Below, piece by piece: positions 1 to 8,575 of a stretch of DNA of 64,000 nucleotides (within the stretch, counting starts at the first letter, position 1; the number at the start of each line of letters is the position of its first letter). Under the pieces are notes generated by a model. It made no database searches and was not told the origin of the DNA. It saw nothing but the letters and a program-made list of their open reading frames with translations. A program made the translations under genes and the position numbers. The stretch is taken from the NCBI GenBank assembly GCA_036489495.1, contig DASXFR010000041.1, positions 12,202 to 76,201 of the forward strand. Direction: 5' to 3'. This DNA is from DASZIT01 sp036489495. Its GTDB lineage: Bacteria; Actinomycetota; Acidimicrobiia; Acidimicrobiales; RAAP-2.

Positions 1-594
1 GGCTCGGTGCACGAGCAGAAGGCCGAGCGGGAGAAGGAATTGGATGGGCGAGACAACTTCGAAATTGAGCCAGGCCATGTTGAAGGTGCTGAACATCCAG
101 GCGATGGCGGCCAGCATGGCGCCGGCCATTCCTATCTTGAACTCCCGCAACAGCAGGTAGGTGAAGAAGCCGGCGAACAGCACCTCGATGAAGCACAGCG
201 CATCGTGGGCGGCAATCGGCGAGAGCAGGAGGGCCCCGGCCAGGTGGAGCGGGAACAGCTGGGCGCTGGAACCGTTGGTGTAGAGCGGGTAGCCGCCGAT
301 GAAGGCGTCGGGATTCCAGAACGGGATGGTCCCCTGATCGACCGCCTGGGTCAGATCGACCTGCCACGGATAGCTGAGATCGGCCTGGTCGCTCTGGACC
401 GGGCCGACGCCGAGGGTTGGGAGCAACGGCGTCCACGGGTGCACGATCGTCTCGTCGTTGCGGACGGCGGTAAGGCTCTGGCCTTGGAAGAGGACCGGGA
501 AGAAGAACGCCCCGGTGGCGATCAGCAGTAAGACAAAGGCTACGAGATGCTGTCGACCCGTACCGATGCTGTTGGTCGCATCCCTAGTGACCAT
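1..594 (-). CDS. YfhO-like polytopic membrane protein, N-terminal part (cut by window edge)
   Basis: The first 198 codons read without a stop to the window edge; the C-terminal part lies outside. A hydrophobic segment at about residues 17-36 is followed by a polar stretch with an aromatic-rich DLSYPWQ and WNPDAFIGGYPLY region, then further membrane segments from about residue 115 on. This layout resembles the start of YfhO/GT-C type membrane proteins, which take part in cell-surface glycosylation, but the family call rests on pattern memory only. The ATG overlaps the last 11 bases of the upstream methyltransferase gene, so the two are probably translated together. It could be another large multispanning glycosyltransferase-like protein. 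Confidence 0.6.
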   Translation of the reverse strand, partial: MVTRDATNSIGTGRQHLVAFVLLLIATGAFFFPVLFQGQSLTAVRNDETIVHPWTPLLPTLGVGPVQSDQADLSYPWQVDLTQAVDQGTIPFWNPDAFIGGYPLYTNGSSAQLFPLHLAGALLLSPIAAHDALCFIEVLFAGFFTYLLLREFKIGMAGAMLAAIAWMFSTFNMAWLNFEVVSPIQFLLPLGLLLVHRA

Positions 595-1300
595 TGAGCC
601 GAGAGGTGCGGTCACGTTTCCGGAGCCGGCTGTACAACGACGTCGCCGCCCGGAAGCCGTCATATCCGGCCACCAGCACCACCGGGGGGAAGGCCACCAA
701 CGCGCGCTCCTTCCAGGAGGTGGCGCCGCCCTCCAGCCAGGCGTCGGCGGCGGTCACCGCCCGAGACCATTTCTCCGCATCGAATGGCTCCTTGGCCCCG
801 ATGCCCAGCACGGTGTGGGGAAGGTCGGTCTGGCCGGCCATCCCGCTGTGGACCAGCGGGAAGTCCTGCAGGAGGACGTCCATGGCCGACGCGGTGAACC
901 GCCAGTAGTCGTCGGGGAAGGCGTGGATCGGGAAGAAGAACACCGAGGTCATCAGCACCAGGCCGCCGGGCTTGAGGCAACGGTGGATCTCCCGCATCGC
1001 CTTCCAGGGCTCGCGGACGTGCTCGATGGTGTCCAACATCAAAGCGGTGCCCACCGACTCGTCGGCCAACCCGAGCGAGTGGAGATCCTGGACCTGATCG
1101 ACGCCCGAGCCGGTCCGGAAATCGGTGCCGATGTAGCTCTTCCCGGGGAAGCGGTCCCTCAGGAGCTGGAGGTGCGACTGCTCATCCACCCGCAATGACC
1201 CGAACTCCACGATGGGTTCCGGAAGATCGATGGCGGCCTCGATGCTGTCGACGAGCGGGTAGAGGGTGGTCCTCACGACCGGCTCTCCCGGGGGTCGCAC
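584..1300 (-). CDS. class I SAM-dependent methyltransferase
   Basis: A 238-residue protein with a Rossmann methyltransferase core. The N-terminal VEFGSLRV stands where motif I would be but lacks the usual GxGxG. An acidic end of strand 2 (YIGTDFRTG) and the LMLDTIEHVREPWKAMREI segment are typical of Methyltransf_11 enzymes, and LKPGGLVLMTSVFFFP matches the motif before the substrate-binding region. The substrate cannot be read from sequence. It starts with GTG and overlaps the following YfhO-like membrane gene by 11 bases, which hints at a role in cell-surface glycan or lipid modification (inference). Confidence 0.75.
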   Translation of the reverse strand: MRPPGEPVVRTTLYPLVDSIEAAIDLPEPIVEFGSLRVDEQSHLQLLRDRFPGKSYIGTDFRTGSGVDQVQDLHSLGLADESVGTALMLDTIEHVREPWKAMREIHRCLKPGGLVLMTSVFFFPIHAFPDDYWRFTASAMDVLLQDFPLVHSGMAGQTDLPHTVLGIGAKEPFDAEKWSRAVTAADAWLEGGATSWKERALVAFPPVVLVAGYDGFRAATSLYSRLRKRDRTSRLNGH

Positions 1301-1316
1301 CCGCGCGGCGTTGACC

Positions 1317-1344
1317 GTTCACCCGGCGAGTACATCAAGTGAAC
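1317..1344. promoter_or_regulatory. dyad GTTCAC-N16-GTGAAC in a divergent intergenic region
   Basis: The 243-base gap between the divergent methyltransferase and the exported protein contains an inverted repeat with 6-base arms and a 16-base spacer. A TTGACC hexamer just upstream (1311-1316) could be a -35 element, but I find no convincing -10 at the right distance. The rest of the gap shows nothing recognisable. It is a weak candidate operator. Confidence 0.25.
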
Positions 1345-1543
1345 ACCGGGATTTCTCATGGCGCCGATCTGGTTACACTTTCTCTGCCGATGGATAGCTC
1401 GAGGAAAGTTAAGCACATGGTCCCGTTCTGGGGGGTACGGGTCATCGGGGGCGCGTGCGGGGTGCCGATGAGTCGGGGCCGACCGTGGTGATCGTCTCTC
1501 GGTCCCCGGGCGGAGCGACGCTGGCTGGCACCACCACCGGGCC

Positions 1544-2899
1544 GTGACTGCCTTCCCGACGGCACGTCAACGGGCGCTGGGCGCCCGGATCGCCGTCAGC
1601 GCCGCCGCGGTCGGCGTCCTGGTGGTCGGACTCCAGATGTGGATCATCCCGGCGCCATCGGCCGGCGCTGGCAGCCCGCCCCGCGTCTTCGCCCAGGCCT
1701 ACAACCAGCCGACGTTCTACGGTCCCGGCCGGGTACCGGTCACCACCGCACCGTCCACGGTGGCGCAGTATCAGCTGCATCGCATCCAAATGGGCACCAA
1801 GGGCCGGACCGATGTGTTTTCGCTGACCATCACCGGGTCGAACTCGGCGCAGCTTCCCCAGTTCCCACTGGACCGGACCATCACGCCCGAGCTCGAACTG
1901 GTCGAGGACCCGGCGCTGGCGGCGGCATCCCCGGCCGACACCTGCGGGAACAATTGCACCTTCAACTTGACTCAGACTTCATCCGGGTGGGTGCTCAACG
2001 AGTTCGTCAATGGCAGCTTGGTGGGGCCGGCCGGGCCGGCCACCGTGACCGTCGACGGCGACGTGGTGTCGATCAGCGTCGACACGTCGGCCCTGACCCC
2101 AGTGGCGCAGAAAGTACTGGGTGACCCGAGAACCGACGTGCAGGCCGGGTTCATGACCCGGGCGGTGAACGGCAGCGGCGAGGAGAACATCTCCAATCCC
2201 TACGGCATCGGCTCCCTGGTTGGTTTGGGGGGCGGAAGCCAGGTTATCGGGCCGTGGCAGGGCCGCCTGCTCGGGACGAAGGGGCTGTCCCCCAACCCGT
2301 GCGGGGGGAACGTCCCGCTCTGGTTCACCTACACCCCGTCGGTGCACCTGGAAAACGTGGTGTTCTCCGAACCGGTGACGGCCGGGGTGACGGTGGAGGG
2401 CGGCGGACCCGAGTCCAGCGACCAGGACGCCGTCTTCAACACCCTGGTGGTCCAGACCTCGGCCACCCCGAGAGGCGGCATCGGCGTCTCCTCCATCGAT
2501 GTCGAGACCAACAACCAGCCGCTGGTACCGCTACCGGTCATCCCCGCCAACGCCACCGTCTCCGACAACGTGGTCTCGCTCACTCTGGCCGACGACAACG
2601 GCAACCCGCTGGTGCAAGCCGGCGGCTACGTCACCGCCGCCGTCTCCATCCACCAGTCGACCGGCAACTGCGTCTACCACTTCCCCATCGTGTCCCTGGC
2701 GTTGTTCCCGGTTCCGAAGGCACCGGCGGTGCCCACCGCCGTCTCCGCGTCGTTCTGGTTGGGTGGGTCGGCGGGGATCGGGGTGATTGCCGCCCTGCTC
2801 GGGCTGGCGGCGGCGATCGCGGTCCTCGTCTCTCGGTTCCACGTCCATGCCCGGGCCGCCCGAGTCGCCCGGGAGCAGTCAGCCCCGTCCGATCTTTGA
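1544..2899 (+). CDS. exported, membrane-anchored protein of unknown function
   Basis: I do not recognise the family. The 451-residue protein starts (GTG) with a basic stretch and a hydrophobic segment at about residues 14-35, which could be a signal peptide or anchor. It ends with a second hydrophobic segment at about 413-434 and a short basic tail, so the roughly 370-residue middle should be outside the membrane. That part is rich in Gly, Thr, Val and Pro, looks beta-rich, and contains paired cysteines (CGNNC near residue 130) plus isolated ones that could form disulfides. It stands alone: methyltransferase genes diverge upstream and an acyl-CoA dehydrogenase converges downstream. Confidence 0.7.
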   Translation: MTAFPTARQRALGARIAVSAAAVGVLVVGLQMWIIPAPSAGAGSPPRVFAQAYNQPTFYGPGRVPVTTAPSTVAQYQLHRIQMGTKGRTDVFSLTITGSNSAQLPQFPLDRTITPELELVEDPALAAASPADTCGNNCTFNLTQTSSGWVLNEFVNGSLVGPAGPATVTVDGDVVSISVDTSALTPVAQKVLGDPRTDVQAGFMTRAVNGSGEENISNPYGIGSLVGLGGGSQVIGPWQGRLLGTKGLSPNPCGGNVPLWFTYTPSVHLENVVFSEPVTAGVTVEGGGPESSDQDAVFNTLVVQTSATPRGGIGVSSIDVETNNQPLVPLPVIPANATVSDNVVSLTLADDNGNPLVQAGGYVTAAVSIHQSTGNCVYHFPIVSLALFPVPKAPAVPTAVSASFWLGGSAGIGVIAALLGLAAAIAVLVSRFHVHARAARVAREQSAPSDL

Positions 2900-2903
2900 C
2901 GGT

Positions 2904-2924
2904 TGCGCGCCGGGCCGCCGCGCA
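2904..2924. terminator. possible hairpin between convergent genes
   Basis: A 6-base perfect stem (TGCGCG/CGCGCA) with a GC-rich 9-base loop lies in the 44-base gap between the convergent exported-protein gene and the acyl-CoA dehydrogenase. There is no T-run on either side, so it is a weak terminator candidate that might act bidirectionally or only slow the polymerase. Confidence 0.25.
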
Positions 2925-2943
2925 CGACGCCGGGAAAATGCCC

Positions 2944-4098
2944 TCAGCCCAGCAGTGACCTGGCGATGACCACCCGTTGGATCTGGTTGGTGCCTTCGTA
3001 GATCTGGGTGATCTTGGCGTCGCGCATGAACCGCTCGACCGGGAAGTCCTTGGTGAACCCGTACCCGCCCAGCAGCTGCACCGCGTCGATGGTGACCGAC
3101 ATGGCGGTGTCGGAGGCGAAGCACTTGGCCATGGCTCCGACCTTGGTCAGCTCGCCTTCCGGATCGCCGTTGTCGACCAGAGCACAGGCCCGGTAGATCA
3201 GGGTCCGGGCTGCCTCGGTGCGCATGGCCATGTCGGCCAGCATGAAGCGGAGGCCCTGCAGATCGGCGATCGGGCTCCCGAACGCCTTGCGGTCCTTCAT
3301 GTACCCGGCGGCGAAGTCGATTGCCCCCTGGGCGATACCGACCGCCTGGGACCCGATGGTGGGGCGACTGCGATCGAGGGTGTGCATGGCGATGGGGAAG
3401 CCGTTCCCCGGCTCGCCGATCAGGTTGGTCACCGGCACCCGGACCTCGTCGAACACCACCTCGCCGGTGGGGCTGCCCCGGATGCCGAGCTTGTCCTCTA
3501 ACTTGGCCACCTTGACCCCCCAGTCCGCCTCCACCACGAAACAGCTGATGCCCCGACCCCGGGGCGCCTCGGGGTCGGTGACGGCGAACACCGTGTAGAG
3601 GTCGGACACCCCGGCATTGGTGATCCAGTACTTGGTCCCGGTGATGACGTATTCATCACCGTCCCGGACCGCCCGGGTCCGCATGGAGGCCACATCACTG
3701 CCGGCGTCGGCTTCCGACAGGCAATAGCTGGCCTGGGATTCGCCGCTGGCGATCCGGGGAAGGTACTTGCGCTTCACATCCTCGGACGCCCAGTTCATCA
3801 CCGGCAACATCCCCAGCTTGGAGATCAACATGGTCAGCGAGGTGGAGGCGCACACCCGGGCCAGTTCTTCGGCCATGATCGCCTGGGTGACCAGATCGGC
3901 GCCGGCGCCCCCGTACTCCACCGGTATCCCCAATGCCGGAAGCTCGAGTTCCACGCAGGCGTCGAATGAAGCTTGGGGGAAGACGGCGTCACGGTCGACA
4001 GCCGCGGCGGTGGGGGCGATCCGCTTCTCGGAGAACTGACGCATCGTGTCTCGGAACTGCCGATGGGTGTCGGAGAGGGCGAAGCCGGGAGAGGTCAC
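2944..4098 (-). CDS. acyl-CoA dehydrogenase
   Basis: An FAD-dependent dehydrogenase of 384 residues, the usual length for the short/branched-chain class, introducing a C2-C3 double bond in an acyl-CoA and passing electrons to electron-transfer flavoprotein; etfA and etfB lie 40 kb away in this window. YCLSEADAGSD and TGTKYWITNAG are the two family signatures, and the C-terminal QIYEGTNQIQR carries the glutamate expected as catalytic base. The start is GTG, with TAACGT 6 bases upstream and no Shine-Dalgarno, consistent with a leaderless mRNA. The acyl-chain specificity cannot be decided from sequence. Confidence 0.93.
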   Translation of the reverse strand: MTSPGFALSDTHRQFRDTMRQFSEKRIAPTAAAVDRDAVFPQASFDACVELELPALGIPVEYGGAGADLVTQAIMAEELARVCASTSLTMLISKLGMLPVMNWASEDVKRKYLPRIASGESQASYCLSEADAGSDVASMRTRAVRDGDEYVITGTKYWITNAGVSDLYTVFAVTDPEAPRGRGISCFVVEADWGVKVAKLEDKLGIRGSPTGEVVFDEVRVPVTNLIGEPGNGFPIAMHTLDRSRPTIGSQAVGIAQGAIDFAAGYMKDRKAFGSPIADLQGLRFMLADMAMRTEAARTLIYRACALVDNGDPEGELTKVGAMAKCFASDTAMSVTIDAVQLLGGYGFTKDFPVERFMRDAKITQIYEGTNQIQRVVIARSLLG

Positions 4099-4104
4099 CG
4101 GTGC

Positions 4105-4110
4105 ACGTTA
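4105..4110 (-). promoter_or_regulatory. -10 hexamer TAACGT of the acyl-CoA dehydrogenase gene
   Basis: TAACGT lies 6 bases before the GTG start. There is no Shine-Dalgarno sequence between them, so transcription would begin at or next to the start codon. Confidence 0.5.
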
Positions 4111-4172
4111 CCTTTGCTGGCCGAAACACCGCATTTCGGCGGCGGCGAGTTGATCCGCCGGCGATCGAAGGC

Positions 4173-4694
4173 TCAGGTGGCGACCGGGACGGCCAGCAGC
4201 GAGCGCCACTCCCCCAACCGGGTGGCCACCGCCTCCGGGCTCAGCCGGAAGGTGTCGTCGGCGACGGCGTCGGCAATCGCCCGCTGGGCGGTGTAGTGAT
4301 GGGCGGCGGAGCGGAAGAGCGGAGCCCGGGCCGCCACCAGGTCGTCGGGCGCCCCGCCCAGGAACCCCCAGAGGGTGAAGGCGAACGCGAGGTCGAAGAT
4401 GATCGGCGCCCGCCCGAATTTGGCCGCCCGGCGCATGGCCACCGCCGTACAGCCGGCGATGACGTCCTCGGTCGACTCCCCCTCGGCCAGCTGGAGGCGA
4501 TCCTCGAACTGGCGGGCGAGTTTGAGGGCAAAACCCTGGTCAGGCCCGGTGGTCCCGAACGACGGTCCGGCCGGCGGGGTCGTCCCCCGCAACTCGGAAG
4601 GGCGCGACTGGGTCCAGATCCCCGGTACCCGGAGCCGGTAGGTCGACCGCACCTGGTCCGCCTCGACGATGGGGACAAAGCTGGGCTGGGTCAT
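4173..4694 (-). CDS. unknown protein coupled to citramalate synthase
   Basis: A 173-residue soluble protein that I cannot assign. Its ATG overlaps the stop codon of cimA in an ATGA tetranucleotide, so it is almost certainly translated from the same mRNA and is the last gene of the leuB-ilvE-cimA unit. It has a Pro/Gly-rich N-terminal third and a helical, Ala-rich C-terminal two thirds with FDLAFAFTLWGFLGG. No cysteine or metal cluster suggests catalysis. A link to branched-chain amino acid synthesis is inferred only from the coupling. Confidence 0.75.
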   Translation of the reverse strand: MTQPSFVPIVEADQVRSTYRLRVPGIWTQSRPSELRGTTPPAGPSFGTTGPDQGFALKLARQFEDRLQLAEGESTEDVIAGCTAVAMRRAAKFGRAPIIFDLAFAFTLWGFLGGAPDDLVAARAPLFRSAAHHYTAQRAIADAVADDTFRLSPEAVATRLGEWRSLLAVPVAT

Positions 4695-6508
4695 TGGCTG
4701 GGTGGTTCCGATCCTTGTCTGGCCGATCCGTCGGTGCCGGTTCCGGAGGGCTGCTCCGGCTCCGGGGTGGCGTGGAGCAGACCGTAGACGATGGAATCGG
4801 ACAGGGCCTTCCAGGACGCCTCGATGATGTCTTCGGATACACCGATGGTGGTCCAGGTGCGGTCGCCGTCGGTCGAGTCGATGAGCACCCGGGTCACCGA
4901 CCCGGTGCCTTTGGCCGAATCGAGTACCCGGACCCGGTAGTCGACCAGGTGGATGTCGGACAACCGCGGGTAGCGCGGCCCGATCGCCCCCCGGAGAGCC
5001 CCGTCGAGGGCATTGACCGGTCCGTTCCCCTCGGCGGTGGCGACGATCCGGTCGCCGTTCACGAAGACCTTGACGGTGGCCTCGGTCGACCGGGTGAGGG
5101 TGTGATCGGCGATGACCCGATACGACTCGAGATCGAAGAAGTCCTGTTCCCATCCGGTCGAGTTCCGGAGCAGCAATTCGAGCGAGGCGTCGGCCACCTC
5201 GAAGTGGTAACCCTCGTGCTCGAGCCGCTTCAACGAGTCGAGGACCGAGCCCATGGCGTCCGAATCGAGCTCGAGTCCGAGTTCGGCGGCTTTGAAGGCC
5301 AGGGTGGAACGGCCGGCCATCTCCGAGACGACGAAGCGGGTGCCGTTGCCGACCAGATTGGGGGAGATGTGCTCGTAGGCATCCGAACGCCGGGCGATCG
5401 CCGAGGTGTGGAGCCCGGCCTTGTGGGCGAAGACCGACCCGCCGACGAACGGCTGTTGCGGATTCGGGGCGATGTTCACCAGCTCGGCGATGTGGTGGGC
5501 CACCGGGGTGATCCGTTCGAGGCGGTCGGGCGGGATGGTCCTGACCCGCAGCTTCAGTGACAGGTCGGGGATGGTGGCCGACAGGTCGGTGTTTCCCGCC
5601 CGCTCCCCGTAGCCGTTGACGCAGCCCTGCACGTGGGTCGCCCCCGCCCCGACCGCGGCCAACGAATTGGCCACCGCGCAGCCGCTGTCGTTGTGGAAAT
5701 GGACGCCGACTTGCGTCTCGAACCCGCCGAACACGGTGGTCACGATGCGTTCGACCTCGTGGGGCAAGGTGCCCCCGTTGGTGTCGCACAGCACCAGCGT
5801 CTCGGCACCGGCTTCTTCCGCCGCCCGGAGGATCCGGGTGGTGAACTCCGGATTCGCCTTGTACCCGTCGAAGAAGTGCTCGGCATCCAGAAACACCCGG
5901 AGATCATTGGCGCGGAGGAACTCCACCGAGTCCGCCACCATCGCCACCGCCTCGTCGAGCGAGGTCCGGAGGGCGTCGACCACGTGCATCTCCGACGACT
6001 TGGCCACGATGCAGACCGCCGGAGTCTGGGCCTTGACCAGGTGCCTCAAGGTGTCGTCGTCCTCCGCCTTCACCCCGGCGCGCCGGGTCGACCCGAACGC
6101 GACCAGGGTGGCGGTGGACAGCGTGAGCTCGGCCGGGGCCCGGGCGAAGAACTCCTCGTCCTTCGGATTGGCGCCCGGCCACCCGCCCTCGATGAAGGTC
6201 ACCCCCAGATGGTCGAGCTGTTCGGCGACCCGCAGCTTGTCGTCGACGGTGAGCGACAGGCCCTCCTGTTGGGAACCGTCCCGCAGGGTGGTGTCGAATA
6301 CATCGACGGCGGTGGGCATGGTCGGCAGCTCGAACTGATGGCCGGATCCCTCCGACGGCGGCTGGGTGTCGGTTTCCCCGCCACCCACCGCCCGTTCCTT
6401 TTCGTGGGCATGGGCCTGCTGCCCCGCCGTCTGCGGATGGGAGTGCCGGTGACCGTGGCCGTGGCTGTGCTCGGGCCCGTCGTTCAGGGTCGGACCGTCA
6501 CTCGACAT
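4691..6508 (-). CDS. cimA: (R)-citramalate synthase (CimA type) with His-rich N-terminal extension
   Basis: Condenses pyruvate with acetyl-CoA to citramalate, the first step of threonine-independent isoleucine synthesis. VDVFDTTLRDGSQQEG near residue 70 is the alpha-isopropylmalate/citramalate synthase signature with the metal-binding Asp. ETLVLCDTNGGTLPHEV and VGVHFHNDSGCAVAN are the other conserved blocks; the HxHND histidines bind the divalent metal. A C-terminal LeuA-dimer-type regulatory domain ends the protein. I chose the ATG at 6508 (605 residues) because AAGGA precedes it; an earlier in-frame start at 6541 exists. The first 65 or so residues form an unusual extension with HSHGHGHRHSH. 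It overlaps ilvE by 11 bases. A 2-isopropylmalate synthase role is less likely given the TLRDGSQQEG form. Confidence 0.88.
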   Translation of the reverse strand: MSSDGPTLNDGPEHSHGHGHRHSHPQTAGQQAHAHEKERAVGGGETDTQPPSEGSGHQFELPTMPTAVDVFDTTLRDGSQQEGLSLTVDDKLRVAEQLDHLGVTFIEGGWPGANPKDEEFFARAPAELTLSTATLVAFGSTRRAGVKAEDDDTLRHLVKAQTPAVCIVAKSSEMHVVDALRTSLDEAVAMVADSVEFLRANDLRVFLDAEHFFDGYKANPEFTTRILRAAEEAGAETLVLCDTNGGTLPHEVERIVTTVFGGFETQVGVHFHNDSGCAVANSLAAVGAGATHVQGCVNGYGERAGNTDLSATIPDLSLKLRVRTIPPDRLERITPVAHHIAELVNIAPNPQQPFVGGSVFAHKAGLHTSAIARRSDAYEHISPNLVGNGTRFVVSEMAGRSTLAFKAAELGLELDSDAMGSVLDSLKRLEHEGYHFEVADASLELLLRNSTGWEQDFFDLESYRVIADHTLTRSTEATVKVFVNGDRIVATAEGNGPVNALDGALRGAIGPRYPRLSDIHLVDYRVRVLDSAKGTGSVTRVLIDSTDGDRTWTTIGVSEDIIEASWKALSDSIVYGLLHATPEPEQPSGTGTDGSARQGSEPPSQ

Positions 6509-7427
6509 ATTCCAACCAGTCCTTGTAGCGGTCGATCTCACCCCTCACCGCCGCGAAGTAGGTCTGCTGCAGCTGCTGGGTGATCGGGCCCGGCTTCCCG
6601 GTACCCACCGCCCGATCGTCCACCGATCGGATCGGCACCACCTCGGCGGCAGTACCGGTGAGGAACGCCTCATCGGCGGAGTAGAGGTCGGTGCGGATCA
6701 TCTGCTCGTAGACAACGTCGTAGCCGAGGTCTCGGGCAATGGTCTCGACCGACCGCTGGGTGATCCCTGCCAGGGCGCCGGAGTCCGAGGTCGGAGGGGT
6801 GATCAGCCGTCCGTTGCTGACGATGAAGATGTTCTCCCCGGTGCACTCGCTGACATTCCCGTCCGGCGACAACAGGATGGCCTCGTCGTAGCCGGCCCGC
6901 AGCGCCTCCACCTTGGCCAGTGAGGAGTTGACGTACATGCCGGTTCCCTTGGCCGCGGTCGGCACTGCATTCGGGTCGTGACGGCGCCAAGAGCTGATCT
7001 TGGTCGACACCCCGTTGGCCACCCCCTCGTCACCGAGGTAGGTGCCCCACGGCCAGGCGGCGATGGACACGTTGACCGGGCTGGGAATCGGGTTCAATCC
7101 CATTTCGCCGTAGCCCAAATACACCAGCGGGCGGATGTAACAGCCGTCGTCGAGCCCGTTGACCCGGACCAGGGAGGTGGTGGCGGCCACCAGTTCGTCG
7201 ACGGTGTAGGGGATCTCGATCATGAAGACCTTGGCCGAGAAGAACAGCCGCTCGATGTGGTCGCGCAAGCGGAAGACCGCGACTCCGTTGGGCGTCGGGT
7301 AGGCCCGGATGCCCTCGAACACCCCCGACCCGTAGTGCATGGTGTGGGTGAGGACGTGGACGGTGGCGTCCGCCCAATCCACCAAGTCGCCGTCCATCCA
7401 GATCTTGTCCGTCGGGGTTATCGGCAC
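6498..7427 (-). CDS. ilvE: branched-chain amino acid aminotransferase
   Basis: A fold-type IV PLP enzyme of 309 residues that transfers the amino group between glutamate and the keto acids of Leu, Ile and Val. The N-terminal HYGSGVFEGIRAY motif, the SLAKVEALRAGYDEAI segment carrying the PLP lysine, and SECTGENIFIV are diagnostic. It starts with GTG only 3 bases after the leuB stop and overlaps cimA, so the three enzymes form one unit. D-amino-acid aminotransferase and ADC lyase share the fold, but the EGIRAY block and context favour IlvE. Confidence 0.93.
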   Translation of the reverse strand: MPITPTDKIWMDGDLVDWADATVHVLTHTMHYGSGVFEGIRAYPTPNGVAVFRLRDHIERLFFSAKVFMIEIPYTVDELVAATTSLVRVNGLDDGCYIRPLVYLGYGEMGLNPIPSPVNVSIAAWPWGTYLGDEGVANGVSTKISSWRRHDPNAVPTAAKGTGMYVNSSLAKVEALRAGYDEAILLSPDGNVSECTGENIFIVSNGRLITPPTSDSGALAGITQRSVETIARDLGYDVVYEQMIRTDLYSADEAFLTGTAAEVVPIRSVDDRAVGTGKPGPITQQLQQTYFAAVRGEIDRYKDWLEYVE

Positions 7428-7430
7428 GGC

Positions 7431-8450
7431 TTACAGCCTTTCTGCGATGGCGTCGCCGATGGCGGCGGTGGAAAGTTGCGGGTCGGGCGTCGAGGCGATG
7501 AACGCCTGCACCGCCTTGGTGACGCGTTCGGCGGCAGCCACCTCTCCCAGGTGGTCAAGCATAAGCGCAGCCGAGCGGATGGCGGCGGCAGGGTTGGCCT
7601 TGCCGGTGCCGGCGATGTCGTGGGCGGCGCCATGTACCGGTTCGAACAACGATGGCCCGGTGCGAGCCGGATTGAGGTTGGCCGATGCCGCGTAGCCGAT
7701 GCCGCCGGAGATGGCGCCGGCCAGGTCGGTGATGATGTCACCGAACAGATTGTCGGTGACGATGACGTCGTAGCGCCCGGGGTTCTCCACCAGGTAGATA
7801 CAGGTGGCGTCGACATGGTTGTAATCGTGGTCGACGTCGGGGTAGTCGGAAGCCAATTCGTTCACCGTTCGATTCCAAAGATCTCCGGCAAAGGTGAGCA
7901 CGTTGGTCTTGTGCACCAGGGTCAGGTGCCGCCGGGGTCGCTTGGCCGCCAACTCGAAGGCGAACCGGGCGCACCGCTCGGCGCCGTGGCGGGTGTTGAC
8001 CGATCCCTGGGTGGCGACTTCGAACGGGGTCCCCTTGCGCAGGAACCCACCTTCCCCGGCGTAGGTCCCCTCGGTGTTCTCCCGGATGACGACGAAGTCG
8101 CAGTCCGGTGCCAGGGCGCCCGGGACGCCGGTGAACGGTCGGAGGTTGACGTAGAGATCGAGGTCGAACCGGAGGCGGAGAAGCAATCCGCGCTCGAGTG
8201 TCCCCGGGGGGACGTCGGTGGATCCCACCGGCGGGCCGATGGCGCCGAGGAGAATGGCGTCCTGCTGGCGAAGCTCCTCGAGGACGGGGTCGGGGAGGAC
8301 ATCCCCGGTGCGGAGGAACCGGTCGGCACCCAGGTCGTACTCCGTGGTGGCCAGCCCCACGCCGGCCGCCTCGACCACCTTCAGCGCCTCGGCCACCACC
8401 TCGGGTCCGATCCCGTCGCCCCCGATCAGGCCAACCTTGTACGTGCTCAC
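7431..8450 (-). CDS. leuB: 3-isopropylmalate dehydrogenase
   Basis: Oxidises and decarboxylates 3-isopropylmalate in leucine synthesis; in the citramalate route the same enzyme handles beta-methylmalate on the way to isoleucine. The protein has GGDGIGPEV at its start, RENTEGTYAGEGG in the middle, and a C-terminal region with VTDNLFGDIITDLAGAISGG and EPVHGAAHDIAGTGKANP, all LeuB signatures. The GTG at 8450 gives 339 residues, the normal length; longer forms would run into the leader. It is the first structural gene after the putative attenuator at 8521-8630. Confidence 0.93.
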   Translation of the reverse strand: MSTYKVGLIGGDGIGPEVVAEALKVVEAAGVGLATTEYDLGADRFLRTGDVLPDPVLEELRQQDAILLGAIGPPVGSTDVPPGTLERGLLLRLRFDLDLYVNLRPFTGVPGALAPDCDFVVIRENTEGTYAGEGGFLRKGTPFEVATQGSVNTRHGAERCARFAFELAAKRPRRHLTLVHKTNVLTFAGDLWNRTVNELASDYPDVDHDYNHVDATCIYLVENPGRYDVIVTDNLFGDIITDLAGAISGGIGYAASANLNPARTGPSLFEPVHGAAHDIAGTGKANPAAAIRSAALMLDHLGEVAAAERVTKAVQAFIASTPDPQLSTAAIGDAIAERL

Positions 8451-8520
8451 CCTGTCATCCGTTCTTTCTCGTCTGGCGGTGCCCAGACACTGTTCGGTCC
8501 CATCAAGAAAAGTGAAATTG

Positions 8521-8544
8521 AAAAACCGCCCACCAAGTGGACGG
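8521..8544 (-). terminator. intrinsic terminator in the leuB leader
   Basis: Read on the minus strand, an 8-base stem CCGTCCAC/GTGGGCGG (one G-T pair) with loop TTG is followed at once by five T residues. It lies about 70 bases upstream of the leuB start and downstream of the leader peptide, so it would stop transcription before the operon unless disrupted. Confidence 0.75.
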
Positions 8545-8550
8545 CCAAGA

Positions 8551-8575
8551 GCCACACACCGGTTCGGTATGTGGC
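8551..8575 (-). promoter_or_regulatory. leader hairpin competing with an antiterminator
   Basis: On the minus strand GCCACATACC (8575-8566) pairs with GGTGTGTGGC (8560-8551) over ten base pairs with one G-T wobble and a 5-base loop. The 3' arm can instead pair with GCCGTCCACT (8545-8536), with 9 of 10 positions including wobbles. That second pairing takes the 5' arm of the terminator at 8521-8544. The first base of this hairpin is the last base of the leader-peptide stop codon. Confidence 0.65.

Noticed and set aside
5616..6583. Long plus-strand reading frames opposite cimA and other genes
   Set aside because: They are shadows of real minus-strand genes caused by high GC content; their translations are Arg/Pro/Gly-rich with no family motifs.
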